This document shows positions 20,525 through 32,437 of a stretch of DNA of 64,000 nucleotides, one piece after another; position 1 is the stretch's first letter; each line of letters starts with the position of its first letter. The notes beneath the pieces are model-generated. The model was not told the DNA's origin, ran no database searches, and was given only the letters and a program-made list of their open reading frames with translations. This DNA comes from Heliocybe sulcata (Eukaryota > Basidiomycota > Agaricomycetes > Gloeophyllales > Gloeophyllaceae): assembly GCA_004369045.1 (NCBI GenBank), contig ML213503.1, forward strand, positions 695,343 to 759,342. Direction: 5' to 3'. Both the position numbers and the translations under genes were made by a program.

Positions 20525-23045
20525 TTATAGACCGACAGGAGAAATGGGATCCGTGACTGCTGGACTTGGCGACGGAATTAGGCCCGCCGGTGTGCTCAGC
20601 TTTTCCGAGACTGTCTCTGACTGTTCCGCGTGCTGTGACGACTTGGCCCCTAGCGTCAGGAGCGAAACATTGAGGAGCCGTAGTGTGAGATAGAGAGGGT
20701 AAGAAATGAAGACGTCTTTAACGAGCGTGAACATGCCGCTGACGAGCGGAATCCTGAGGTGCGGTCTTTGGTATTCTTCGGACGACGAGGATGACGATGA
20801 TGTCGAGACGTCACTCATCGTATCATCTTTACTCTCTGACGCGATTTCAGTGTTCATGGACTTGTGCGTTGTCTCCGTCGTGGCGTCAACAACCGTGGAA
20901 GATGTAAGTGGTTGGACTTCGATGCCGATCTCAGACACGACAGGCGAGACAAGGATGCTCTCGTCCTGCACAATTGGCGTCGCATCTATCGATATCGACG
21001 ACACCGCCGGACTAGCTTCGACGCCCTTGTCCACAGTATCCGGTGAAGACTGCACCGATGCCTCGTGCAGGCGTGGTCTGGCAAGAACTCCTTGGTCGAC
21101 CACGAGTGGCGTCGCATCGATAGCTTGGTGGGCGACCTCAGGCTTCGGCGGCATGACAGGAACCTCTACTTCCACAATCCTCTCCCGAACCTCGACCTGG
21201 CTTCCCCCTGCAGCCTTGCGGCGCTCGCTGAGCCGCAGATATTGCAGGTGCGGAAGGAAATCAGAGACTTGTTGCCAGCCTTTGGCGTGCTCCTCGACTA
21301 CTGCTCGGTTCTTTTCCTGGAACCACTTGAGAATATCGAGATGCGGTGCAAGATGGCTCAAGGCGATGGCGACCTGGAACGGGTCTTTGATCCACGAGTG
21401 GCCGACGTGCAGCCGCATCAGAGATCTGGACGATGAGGCTTGCTCAAACACATCTTCGTCTTTCCTGGGACCGGTCCTGCCGTCTACGACGACTGCCAGC
21501 GTATGGAGCCTGGAGCATTCCGTTATCAACGGCACCAGCCCCTCCAACGTCAGACTGGGCGGAGTCGTAGTGAACTTTGCCAGCGGACATAGGCGAAGCA
21601 CCTCGATATTGGGGCATGTATTCGCAATATGAGCGACGTCCGAGTCGTTGAAGATGACAGACTCGGGGAGGTCGATGTCAAGCCTATGGAGGTTCGGCAA
21701 GAATGTGAGGTACTCTAGCGACAACGGCTTCAACGGCACATCGCGGCTGGTCGAACGCACGAGCTCGATAAACTTCGAGTTCACGGCGCTGAGCTTGAGG
21801 ACCTGGAGGAACCCGCCGAACTGCTCGCAAATGGTCGTCGCGAGCTCATGCCAGTCGTTCGTGTCGGGAGGGTCATCAATCACGAGGTCAAGTACCGCCA
21901 GCCGGCTGTTCAGGTGCCTGACGAACGCGGCGATGTTGGCAGCCTCGCCCGTAAGCTGGAGCTGCTGCAGCTGGGGGCACACGCCTCTCAGAGGAGCGTC
22001 TCCGGTGAGGCGCAGAGCCGACTTTCGGATGTCGGAGAAGTCGGGCTCGTCTGCGGAGAAGACCCCGCTGTCGGTGCCTCCGACGGAGCTGGGCGTGGAG
22101 TAGCCCGAGCGCGGCCTGATCTCCTCGAAGAAGCCCTCCACGGCGACGATGGACCGCGCTGTCAGGTCGAGCTCGAGCGAGCGGAGCTTCGTCTGCGACG
22201 ACACCCACTTTCCTATCGCTGATGACAATGCGCCGGGCGCGTTGAGGGATAGCTTGACAAGCGCGTTCTGACGGTGGAGGAGATCCGTGAAATCCTCGGG
22301 GAGCGCGACATGCGATGTGAAGGACAGAGTGTGCAGGCGTGTGCGGTTGGAGAGCTGCTTCAGGACGTCTCGCAGGTTGGACACCTTGTTGTTGATGTCC
22401 AAGGTGACCGTCTTGACGTCTGGGGTCAAGAAGAGGAGGCAGCGTTCTAGGCCTGCGGCGGTATCAGCTCGCCACGTCAAGGAAGTGAGGTTGGGCAAAA
22501 TGTAAGTCTGGGGACGGTAGTCGTCGATAATCGGGAAAATGGACGCGGACACGTTGTTCGCGCTCTCATTATACGCAATGCGCCGGACGCGCTTCCCATA
22601 CGCCAGCAGGCGGCTCCAGTCCTCCTCGGCGGGCGGCTTAGTCTATGGCTCTCTATCAGCTTCTGCTCATCGCATCTGGGTCTCTACACACCAATCCCAA
22701 GCCGGGGCGCCGCGTGCGTCTCAACAAATGGTTCGGGAACAGCCCGATGAGCGGCACCAAGGAATCCAGCTCCTTCCACAGCACGCCCAGCGCGGCCTCG
22801 CACATGCCCTTGCACGTCCGTGCGAGCCTGCTGAGCGAGCGCCGCCCGCCGGGGGCGTCCAGGATAGTTTCGAGCAGCTTCTGCGTGGCCTCGGGGTCGC
22901 GCAGAATAGCGAGGGACGCCATGGCTTGCTGGTACACGGAATAGGACTGGTAGGACGACTGTCGGGACGACGTGCGCGCGCGGGGACCACGGAGGGAGCG
23001 GAAAGAGAGCTTGCGCGAGAGCGAGTCGGGGATGAACGAGCTCAT
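20525..23045 (-). CDS. F-box/LRR-type protein with a hydrophobic C-terminal segment
   Basis: Exons 23045-22692 and 22642-20525 give 823 residues. A degenerate F-box-like region sits near residues 70-105 (RTCKGMCEAALGVLWKELDS), typical of basidiomycete F-box proteins. Then come irregular leucine-rich repeats over residues 140-500 (LRSLELDLTA, LQQLQLTGEA, LEYLTFLPNLHRLDIDLP, IEVLRLCPLA). The last 220 residues hold imperfect repeats with DATPLV/DATPIV and VSPVVS units, an acidic Ser run, and then LVKDVFISYPLYLTLRLLNV, a hydrophobic stretch long enough to contact a membrane. Such proteins are usually substrate receptors of SCF ubiquitin ligases; the target is unknown. The 49-nt intron is GT-AG. 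The gene lies upstream of RPN5 on the same strand. Confidence 0.75.
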
Positions 23046-23513
23046 AGACACTGTACCGCGCTCCCCTCGCGCTGCTTAAAACAGAGCAGGAGCGCCGGCG
23101 ACACGCCTCCACCTAAATTTATGGGAAGAGGTCATGCGCAGCGGATGTGGAGGGAGGGGGTGCGCACCGCGGATGGACCTCTCGCTCGCGGTCTGCGCGA
23201 GCTGCACACGTTATCCTGTATACGGTATCATAATCAACGATCTCCCCTCCGCGTTACCCAGAGTTGCCACAGACGCAGACCGCGATAGGCCCGCTGTAAG
23301 ATTAATCGCGAGCTGTTCTCAGAAGATATGAAAGCCGCTCCTTAGCAACGAGGCTCCGGCGTGCTGAGCCACACCACATCTCTATACTCACCGGACACGT
23401 GTTGCGCATGCCTTTTCCTCCGCAGAGCAGCACGCTCTGTCGACATACAATACAGATCAATAGCATTCCGGCGGCACTTGACGTACAGAACAGAGTCAGA
23501 GTCAGAATCACAA

Positions 23514-25338
23514 TTACAACTCGCCCGCCGCCCAGGGGACAGGCTCGCCCTCCCAGTCGTCCTCGCCCTCGCCCTCCGTGCCCGCTTCAGCGTCCTCATC
23601 GCCCTCCCCAACGTCCCAGACCTCGCCGCCCTTCACTGGGTCGTAGTGCGCCGCGCGCTCGCGGTACAGCAGCTCGCGCACAACGCGCTCCTCCCGCCGA
23701 TCGCGCGGCTTCGTGGGCGATATAGATAGCATGGATTTGAGATGGTCCGGTAGGTCGACGGCGAACTCGCCCTCAAGCTCGAGGCTGTGGGGGGCGAGTT
23801 CATTCCGTGCGGATCGTGATTTCCAGGTGAGACTGGGATCAAGGGCGTCATCCCCGAGGCTGGGATCCTCCGAGTCGTTATTACTATTAGTATGGCCCGC
23901 TTGCGAGCGTGTCCGGTTCCAGCTCCAGTCCAATACCTTGACGCGGACATCTGGCTCGTCGGGGCTATCGTCCTCGTCTTCCTCGAGGTCATCAGCAACC
24001 TTCGCCTTCTTCCTGCTTCCTGCCTTGTTCGTCTGCTTGCCCTTGCCTTTTCCGTGGTAAGCGGGCTTGGCAGGTTTCTGAAGGGGCGAGGGCGGTAGCA
24101 GAGCCATGCCATTCGCAGTCTGAGTCGTTCCGGGCTCAGCTTGCTCGGATTCTAACTCGGCTTCCGCAAGGGGCCGCTTCGTAGATCCTCGGACGGCAGG
24201 GGGCGTGGTTCCGGATGATGAAGCAGCTTTTGAAGATTGACCCGCGTCCGATGGCTGCGCATCCGCATACAGGTCGTCTTTCCCCGGTAAAAACCCACCG
24301 AGCGTCACCTGCTTCAGCGCGGACGGCTTCCTTACTTGCCCTATTACTCCGCTTCGGCTTGGTTTGCTGATACGCGCCCCGGGGAGCGGCTGGGAGGAAG
24401 GGAAGGGTTTCGTAACGTCCTTGTCCAACGTAGGTTTATTTTTCTGGCTTGGGAAGAGTGGGGCGTTGTTGGGCACTGTCTTGGACCTGGAGAGCGCTGC
24501 GCGGGGTTTCGCATCGCCTTGCTTGTTCACGGGGTTCTCCTCGAACAGCTGTCTGAAGGACTTGCCATTGGCGGACGGCTTGACGGGAGAGTCGTCTAGA
24601 AAGGACGAGTCGCCTTCATCAGCATCGTGATTGGGTTCTTCGTCATCATCATCGCTGAACGCGGGGTTCGAGGGCTGATTGAGTTTGGAGAAGGAGAGGA
24701 GGGACTGAGATCCGACGCGCTGCCGTTTCTCCTTGACAGGGGACGGGGAGACGGGTTCCCCGCGGAGGCGTTTGCGCGCTCTGCTGACGGCGTGACGGCT
24801 AGGGTCGTCTTTAGGGGTAGCAGGCTGTGTGGTTTGGATGAGAGGAAACGGATCGGGGGTGACGGGTCTTCGGACGGTCTTGGACTTTGTAGGCGTAGCG
24901 AAGGGGTTAGAGTAGCGCTCGCCGCCGCGTTCGAATAGCTGGGTCTGGGTAGCCTCTTTCTGCTTGCCTTTGCTCTTTACTGGAGAGAATGGGTTGGAGG
25001 TTGTGCTTGGCGCTGCGACGTGCACTGCGCGTGGTTTGGACGCTATTAACGAAGCGCGGGAGGACCCGGGCTGGGAACGAGGCGGGGTGGAGGGCGGATC
25101 CGAGGTTGTCGGTTTAGTGAGGGATATCTGGGAGGTTGTGACTTTGGAGAGTCGCTTGTAGAGCTTGTATTTCTCGGCTATGCCACGGTTAGCAGAGTAG
25201 AGAGGTGGTATCATACGACGCACCGATGGCGGGCTGGTGTTTGATATCCTGGACGGAGGGCGGGCGTCCGTGTTGCTGCTTGAAATCGCGCTCCCAGGCC
25301 TTAATCTCCGTGCGCAGCTGGGCGGCGTTGTCAGACAT
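23514..25338 (-). CDS. SLD2: DNA replication regulator Sld2 (Drc1)
   Basis: Exons 25338-25224 and 25177-23514 give 592 residues. The N-terminus has the Sld2/RecQL4 homology: QLRTEIKAWERDFKQQHGRP, then PSVQDIKHQPAIAEKYKLYK and RLSK. The rest is disordered and rich in SP/TP sites (TPTKSKTVRRPVTPDPFP, SPSPVKEKRQR), fitting CDK control; in yeast, phosphorylated Sld2 binds Dpb11 to start replication. The Sld2-typical block QVTLGGFLPGKDDLYAD lies mid-protein, and a basic patch (GKGKGKQTNKAGSRKKAK) precedes an acidic one. There is no helicase domain, so it is Sld2 rather than RecQL4. The 46-nt intron restores PAI/AEKYK. Confidence 0.85.
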
Positions 25339-26341
25339 GGCGAGCGCGCAGGTGGACGCGTTGTGGTCGTTGCAGAGCCTGGCCAGCAGCACGTTGTGAT
25401 GGGTCACGGTCACGTGAGAGACGCGCTTGCCGTCGGCTCGGGGAGTGCCAGCTGTCGGACGAGCTGTTGTTTCTCTGCTTCTGCTGCTGAACCATTTGAT
25501 CTGACTTTCCCAGCATGGATATTGCTGCATGAATTCCTTGATATATGCTCCAGGATCCACTCCTGGGAGGTGCAGCAATTTTTTTGTCTGAGAGATTCGT
25601 CTCCTCGGATGAAATAGTATGCGAAGGCCAGGGTCTCTTCTTGTCAGTACGCCGGATCCATTTCCCCTCCTATCACTTAAATGTTAAGCTTGTGAGACCT
25701 CTTCCCACTTCTCGACGTCTCGACAACGTCATCTAGTCATGGAAATGCATTTAAGCTCTCAAGAACGCTGCGGATCCGGAGATGACCGTCCGGAGCAAGG
25801 CAGTAGAAACACCGACATATCACCTCCTTGTCTGATGATATCGCGAGTCCCAGATATCTTGTCGCGACTTACTGGATAGATTGGGCTCCCCGGAATGCAA
25901 CGCCTCGAGGTGATTTATGAACTGGCCGAGGTGAGTTAGTCGATTTTTAGCAGGGTGCTCGTCCGTGCAGACCGCTGAGGACAGCTTGTCTTTGTTTCAA
26001 GTGTTTGCTATGTGAGTGGTGCTATGGCTGTTAAGTGGTGCTATGGCTGTTTATCCAGTTCCAGTCCCCTTGTCTTGTCAGGGCATCTCGGTGGAGGCGA
26101 GCCACAGTCGTGACGCGATGTTACCTGTCACGGCGTCATACCCCAAAATAGCAGCAGGCACATCTGCCATGGACAGGATTGGCACCACCGGCCCAGCGTC
26201 AACAATTGCCTTTCCTTAACCTCCTCGCCTGCAGAGCTGCGACCGTCCCAGCACGCTTTTGTTCGCCTTGTCTCTATCCGACACGATATCCCCTAACGAC
26301 CCTCAGTAAACTCTCATACTCTGTTCTGCATTCCCATCGCT
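25339..26341. other. Divergent intergenic region with a 19-bp-period tandem duplication
   Basis: This lies between SLD2 (minus) and the proline-rich gene (plus). No gene is supported. An 18-bp unit AGTGGTGCTATGGCTGTT occurs twice in tandem at 26015-26032 and 26034-26051. The last 100 bp before 26342 are C/T rich, as in many fungal promoters. Confidence 0.5.
26015..26051. repeat. Two-copy tandem repeat, 18-bp unit
   Basis: AGTGGTGCTATGGCTGTT at 26015-26032 is repeated exactly at 26034-26051 with one base between. It is probably a local replication-slippage duplication. Confidence 0.9.
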
Positions 26342-28474
26342 ATGGCCCCTGGCGGTCCTTCTCCGCAATCGAGATATGAAGTATGGTCCCCTAATCTGCA
26401 CGGCAGCAATCGTCCGGACTCCACAGGAATAGACGATGAAGATCTCTACGACGCTATATATCCCGAAGACGACCCTGTCCAAGCCGGGCCTAGCGCATCG
26501 CAACCCAGCGGGTCCTCCATGTCAACCGCACACTCCTCGACGACGCCGCCCTCGCGCGACTTTCCTAGCCTCCTACGCGCTAGCAACGACCCCGCCTTCT
26601 CGCCTGACCCCTATTCTAATCCATACTACAGCTCTGGGCACAAAGAGAAGGCCAAAGCCGACAAAAAGAGTGCGGAGAAGAAGCGTGGAGTCGGGCCGCA
26701 CGTTACCAATGAAGATCCTGACGATAGGATGGAAGATGGCGACATGGTGGGCCTCGATCCACCGCCGGCTTATTCTCCCTCTGCCTCTACCAGCTCAACA
26801 ACGCCCTCCATGACCTCGACCTCTTCCCTTGCTTTGTCCGAACCGTACTCTGTCATCACTCCACCGCAATCCCAATCGCGACTATCAGTCGTCACCGACT
26901 CGACGTCCTCTGACTTGGCGCGGCTCACCATCTCTCCCCATGCCGACCATCGACACGCGTCCGCACCCGAGCTCCACCAGCCTGTCGAGCGCCCCGCGTT
27001 CGTCGAAAGCCCCTCCATGCCCGACACGCGCGAACATGCGCGTTCCGATGAAGGCCACGGCGCGGCGAGGCGCAAAACTCAGAGCCCGAAAAGGAAGGCG
27101 CACCCGCAAGCCCTCGATCGCATAGACGAGCTGGATGGGACCAATCCCCTGGGTATCGCGCTGCACAATGAGGGCCCGTACGATGCTATCAATCGGAAGT
27201 TAGTGGGAGGGGCGCATGGTGCTGCGCATCATAGGGGAGGGGCTGGCAAGTCGAGGGAAGACCCGTCTGCCCAGGTGCGTTGGATACCTGTTGTGTCTGA
27301 AATGTCGTAGCTGACTTCGGAGCAGATGAGTCGAGGACCTCGACATCCTGCCCTCCAACCAACGAGTTACGCCGTCGGTCAGATTGTTCCGAAAGGGTTT
27401 ACTGGACAACCTGCCATGAACGAATTCAATGATCCCAACGCGTTCCACATGTATCCAGGTCACAGAGTGCCCTCTCGTCCGTCTACAATGGCTGTGCCTC
27501 CTTCGCCAGTGTACCCTTCACATCCGAATGGCCGCGGCCCGTATCCGGCTCACTACTCTATGCCCAATCCTCCAGCGAACTTCGAGCCGGAGTCTGTACC
27601 CCCCGTCCCGAAATTTGATCAACGCCGTTCAGCGCCTGGATCGCGCCACCATGATGGGCGCCTACATAAATCTCGTCCTCCGCCTCCTCAGTCTGTACCG
27701 CCGGACATGAAACCTGCTCCTCATCACGCACCGAACGCACCTTTACGCCAGCCTCCTCCTGGAGTGAACCCCGCTGTACCACCTACACCAGTTAGCCAAC
27801 GAGTTCCGTTGCAGCCTCTGCCGCCTCAAAGCCAGCACCTCCTCGCTCCTCCTCCAAATAATATGACACCGCTTCCCAGCCCTCCCTTGCCAAATCCCCA
27901 CCCTGAACCTGTCGTCCACCCCCATCACCCCTCTTACCGAGTTCCTCCCGTCCCTCAAGCAGTACCTAACATCCGCGGCCCGCCTCCGCCTCCCGATATC
28001 TTCTTACCTCCAGGAGCAGCAGCCCAAGCTCCCCCGCCTCTCGCGCACATGCCCTCTACGCAGACCCAGAACCGAGCTCCGCAGCCACAAGACCTCGGGC
28101 CCCGCCCCGCGCCGCACTACCTCCCGAAACGCCTCGTCATGCCCTCGCCCTTGCAGAACCAACCTCCGCCGCCTCCTCCCCAGCGCGCGCACCCCGCTGC
28201 GCCGCTCTACCTGGACAAGTACCGGCCGTTCCAGCCGGAGGTGCAGAAGAGGGCGCAGGCGCAGGCGGTGCCGATGCATAGGGGGGAGCAGCCGAAGTTG
28301 GTGAAGAAGAGGAATACGATTGGGGGCGCTGCGGAGGAGAGGGGGTATGCGGGTGGGAGGGAGAGGGAGAGGGAGCACCGGAGGGGGACGTCGTGGTTTG
28401 GGATGAGGCGGACGACGAGTGTGCAGGAGGAGAAGCCGGCGAGGTTTGGGCGGAGGCTGAGCAAGCGGAAGTGA
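26342..28474 (+). CDS. Proline-rich disordered protein of unknown function
   Basis: Exons 26342-27274 and 27326-28474 give 693 residues. The first exon is Ser/Thr/Pro rich with acidic and lysine clusters (KEKAKADKKSAEKKRGVGPH). A more ordered segment ends it: ALDRIDELDGTNPLGIALHN and EGPYDAINRKLVG. The second exon is about one quarter proline with many PPPP and PxxP runs (GPPPPPDIFLPPGAA), fitting SH3, WW or profilin ligands. It closes with a basic tail (ERGYAGGREREREHRRGTSW, FGRRLSKRK). The 51-nt intron is GT-AG. The block around NPLGIALHNEGPYDA recurs in my memory of fungal uncharacterised proteins, but I cannot name a family. Actin or cell-wall signalling would be a guess only. Confidence 0.7.
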
Positions 28475-29091
28475 GGTGCGAGGGTTTGCTTGGCTTGAGG
28501 TGACTTGCTTTGTGCTGGTCACAGTTATTCACGCACGCACACGTTTCATGCTCACGAATGCTTCGTCTCGTTATCTCCGTTGCTATGCGTCTGTTTTACC
28601 AATGGACTATGCAATCATCACTTGGACATTATCGTTGTATCCCTAATAGCTCTCTTGTTGCTTCTACCCTTATAATCGAGGTTAATTGTTTGGAACATTT
28701 GCTGCGATGTCGGACACTGGAGCATGATCCTTTCCTTCACGATCATTGGACTTTACATTGGACTTTACGAGAATAGGCGGCGTTAGACGACGTTCCAGTT
28801 TCCCATCACTTGATAGAGAAGTCGAATCTTATCAGCACCCTCGCATATGATAGCTCCCCGTCCATCTGACTATGTATTTACCAGGACTGCTGTTAACGCC
28901 GGATTTCGCATATACAAACGGAAGGATAAAGATATCTCGCTTCCTTTTATCAACTTGTGAGTGTCAGCAAGGGCTTCGAGCATATGGGCAGCTCTTGGAA
29001 GCGTCCCTGCGCATATGCTTGGGAGGTAACGTAGGAGATTATCCTCTAGTAGAGAAGCCCGACATTCGTATCACGGAGAAGATTTCGCAGC
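28475..29091. other. Intergenic region, nothing recognised
   Basis: About 0.6 kb between the proline-rich gene and the RNase promoter. It is AT-richer than its surroundings, with no supported frame or repeat. Confidence 0.5.
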
Positions 29092-29098
29092 ATAAAAG
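29092..29098 (+). promoter_or_regulatory. TATA-like box of the secreted RNase gene
   Basis: ATAAAAG lies about 75 bp before the RNase start codon at 29171, a usual place for a fungal TATA element. Confidence 0.45.
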
Positions 29099-29170
29099 CC
29101 GACGGGATATGGGCGATGGCCGTAGGGACTCGTCTCTCCAAACGGCCTCCGCTCTCCCCTGCTCACCAAG

Positions 29171-29664
<494 letters not shown>

Positions 29665-29891
29665 CGATCAGGTTTCTTGGGTATTGTTGTATGAGGAATG
29701 TATCTGTGACTGTGGCAGAGAAGATTTGAGAGACCGCGACCCTGAACAGACACTTACCACCCGACCAGCGCGCAAAGACGACAGAGGGAGTGAAGCAAGA
29801 CGGCTGACGTGCATTCTACTGTCATACAGAGATTAAGACACAAGTGCGACGAAGAACATGACAAAAGCGTGAGGACGCCACCGTGAACGCA

Positions 29892-30760
29892 TCAGTACAT
29901 GGGTAGCCTGAACATGAACTGGAAGGTGTATTGCTTGGTATCCGGATCCCAGTGCTGCCAGTTCCAGTATCCAGCGTCGTCGGTCTCGTCTTCGATCTCT
30001 CGAGCAGGGATACGGAAGGCGATGGTCTCGTACGGCTCCGCCGCAACCTGCGCCAACGTCAGTGAGCCATTCATAACTCAATCGACAGGACCTACAATTA
30101 AGTATTGATAGTTCTTGTTCGGCGGTTCCTTCTTCTGCTCCCATGCGCTCATAAATCGTTTCCGAGGGATAACGTCGGGCTTGATTTGTGGCAGGTGAAC
30201 CTGCACCATCATGCCCTCCTTCCCCGTATCTCTATCCCGCACTTTCGTCACCCGGTACCCAGGCCGGCCAATGACAAGGAAGACCTTCCTCTGGACGTTT
30301 TGCTGTGGCGGTGCGATGGTGAGCTGCGTATCCTTCGCATCGCGCGCCGCGCGGCGGGCCAAGTTGGTTTGATGCTTCTTGCCTTGCGTGTGCGCGAGGT
30401 AAGACCCTTCATTTGTGTGAAGAGTTAAGCAGAGACGGCATTCGAGAGAGCCAAGGTGGTTGCGGAGGATATAGGGATCCTGTGCAGAGACTGGTTAATA
30501 GCAAACATTGTAGGAAAAAAGGGCCACGCACTTTGGCTAGGTCGATCGTCTCCATAGCCAGCTTCCGCAGCCGCTCACGTCGGTCGACATTGGACTCTGA
30601 TGCACCGGCTACACCACCACCTCCGAACTTAGAACCCACTCGATTCTGAGGTACTTTGCATGAGCGTTGATTAAGCATGCATGACGAAGGAAACAAACCT
30701 GGTAATCTATAGACACGTAAATCACGGCTCGGGACAGAGGAGTAGGATAAACTTACCCAT
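29892..30760 (-). CDS. PRP11: Splicing factor SF3A subunit 2 (Prp11/SF3a66)
   Basis: Exons 30760-30757 (ATGG), 30706-30699 (8 nt), 30645-30532, 30479-30096 and 30047-29892 sum to 222 codons. The protein is a U2 snRNP subunit needed for branch-site recognition. Signature blocks: MDYQNRVGSKFGGGGVAG; SNVDRRERLRKLAMETIDLA; DPYILRNHLGSLECRLCLTL then HTNEGSYLAHTQGKKHQTNL (the matrin-type C2H2 zinc finger); VIGRPGYRVTKVRDRDTGKE; PRKRFMSAWEQKKEPPNKNY; and VAAEPYETIAFRIPAREIED. Length matches fungal Prp11, lacking the proline-rich tail of the human protein. The microexon ATTACCAG supplies D-Y-Q of the conserved N-terminus. The gene is divergent from RRP5, with a hAT element between them. Confidence 0.93.
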
Positions 30761-30912
30761 TCTTATGCGCGGACTACAAGCAATACGAAAGAACGAGCAC
30801 GCGAGAATGAAGTCGAGGGATGCAGAGGTGAAGGTGAAGGAAAGCCGGTAAATGTTCTCACGAGCTGCTACTTCTCTAAAGTGATCGGGGTTGTGGCTGA
30901 AAACTTTTGAGA

Positions 30913-30920
30913 GGGAGCAC
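30913..30920. repeat. Left 8-bp target-site duplication of the hAT element
   Basis: GGGAGCAC directly abuts the left terminal inverted repeat and is matched exactly at 32350-32357. Eight bp is the hAT target duplication length. Confidence 0.92.
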
Positions 30921-32349
30921 TAGTGTTGCCGCAGCGCCAGCGCCAGGGCCACCCCAGCGCGGTTCGAGTGCGCGCTGGGTCACCTCAGTGCCACGCTACC
31001 CTGCGTAGCAGCGCCGCTGGCCTTAGCTGATCTCTATTACGGATTATGCCGGGAGGTGAACTAAGAGAGTACTACAGTTGAATATTGAATATAGAGTCCT
31101 TAATATCTTCGTTGAGGGCCTCGACAACAAGTCCACAAGGCCGTTGTCCATCAAATCTTTGAGTTGTGTAAGTTGATCGACAATATTGTGTCTGGCATGA
31201 GCGAGTAAGTTCATCTGAAGTTGACACCCACCGGCACTAAAATCAAGATGGTCTTCGCGAATGAGAGATTTAAGGATCTGTAATGCCTTCAAAAGGACAT
31301 CAGAAAGGCGGCCCCGGCATCCGGCATCTATTTCAGGCCCGGAAGAGAAGGCGCGTTCAGATGGGACTGACGATGCTTGAGCTGGAAGGACGTCGAAAGC
31401 CACTCGGAACAATATCGGGTAGACTTTCTCATGCTCCTGCAGAGTAGTGACTAGGACAAAGTGCGTGCAATACGAAGAGACCTACATCCCAGAAGGCTGC
31501 AAGATCCAAACCGGCAGATTTTCATACTCAATGAAGCCGACTTCGATGCATCTCTGAAGTCTGCAGCTCCTGCTCTAATACAGGCCGGTCCCGCGCATCC
31601 AGGTTCTTTTCTCATTCCCGAGCATCAGCTCACACAGGTGTCCGAGAAAGATAGCCAGATGATGTTGGCAAGACATCCCGGTACGCAGCTGAACAGCTGA
31701 GGTTGTTGAGGATATACATATGTTAACTTCTGAGAAGACTCCCATGCAGCAGTGTTGCCGGCAGATCTTGAGTAATATTCGCAGCAGTAGTGTCGGCCTG
31801 AGGACAAGTGCAGATGGCGCATATTGTGGAGATGAAGACGTAAATATATAGATAGCAAGAAGTCATATACTCGAGAAGCGCCTGCGCATTCGCGCAGGGC
31901 AAGTACTTTGCGACCCTCATATTTCCGTGGCTATTTACTTCAATAATAATAAGGCTACATAGACTCAAGCTGGATTTTTTCTGGCTTGAATGCGCGGAAT
32001 GTTTGACCGACGACGCCACAGTACTGTGGCGTTCGCTACCATACCAGGAAAGCAAAATAAATAGAGACAAATAGACTAACCCTAGCAATTCTTCGAATTT
32101 CGATTCTAACATGCCAGAGACCTTGCTGGTCGCAAAGGTAACATTTATACTACACAAAGATGCAGGGAAAGACTGGAGTGGATGCCGATATCCGGCGTAA
32201 AACAAAGCGGCGACGCGCCAGCCACCAATGGCGGATGAACACGTGATCGCAACCAGCGCCACTCTGGAGCCGACCAGGGTACTGCAGGGTCACTCTGGGA
32301 GCCAGCGGCAGCGCAACTCCAAGCTCACCCTGGCGCTGCGGCAACACTA
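30921..32349 (-). mobile_element. Short hAT-superfamily DNA transposon, 1.43 kb, non-autonomous
   Basis: The element starts TAGTGTTGCCGCAGCGCCAG and ends with the inverse of the same 20 bases. A perfect 8-bp target duplication GGGAGCAC flanks it. Subterminal DNA on both sides is rich in CAGCG/CGCTGG motifs, as in hAT transposase-binding regions. Inside, on the minus strand (31412-31044), is a hAT C-terminal dimerisation domain: LPAQASSVPSERAFSSGPEI and SDVLLKALQILKSLIREDHL. The rest of the transposase (BED finger, RNase H-like core) is not recognisable, so this looks like an internally deleted copy needing a helper. The intact TIRs and duplication suggest fairly recent insertion. Confidence 0.88.
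31044..31412 (-). pseudogene. hAT transposase remnant, C-terminal dimerisation domain only
   Basis: The frame gives about 120 residues with the hATC signature (FRVAFDVLPAQASSVPSERA, RLSDVLLKALQILKSLI). Upstream in the same frame YPILF precedes it (VLVTTLQEHEKVYPILF), also typical. No catalytic part precedes it within the element, so it cannot mobilise itself. Confidence 0.8.
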
Positions 32350-32357
32350 GGGAGCAC
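32350..32357. repeat. Right 8-bp target-site duplication of the hAT element
   Basis: GGGAGCAC, identical to 30913-30920. It ends 80 bp before the RRP5 start codon. Confidence 0.92.
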
Positions 32358-32437
32358 CACCTCCTTCTAATTGCTGGGTCTTACTGGGATACTATATTTT
32401 GGATTCTGTCTGACTGCGACACTGCCGTCTGTACTCT

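Noticed and set aside
22539-23288. Plus-strand frame opposite the F-box/LRR gene
   Set aside because: Antisense shadow in a GC-rich exon with no domain.
31723-32262. Long minus-strand frame inside the hAT element as the missing transposase core
   Set aside because: Its composition shows no BED finger or RNase H-like catalytic motifs; it looks like a chance frame.
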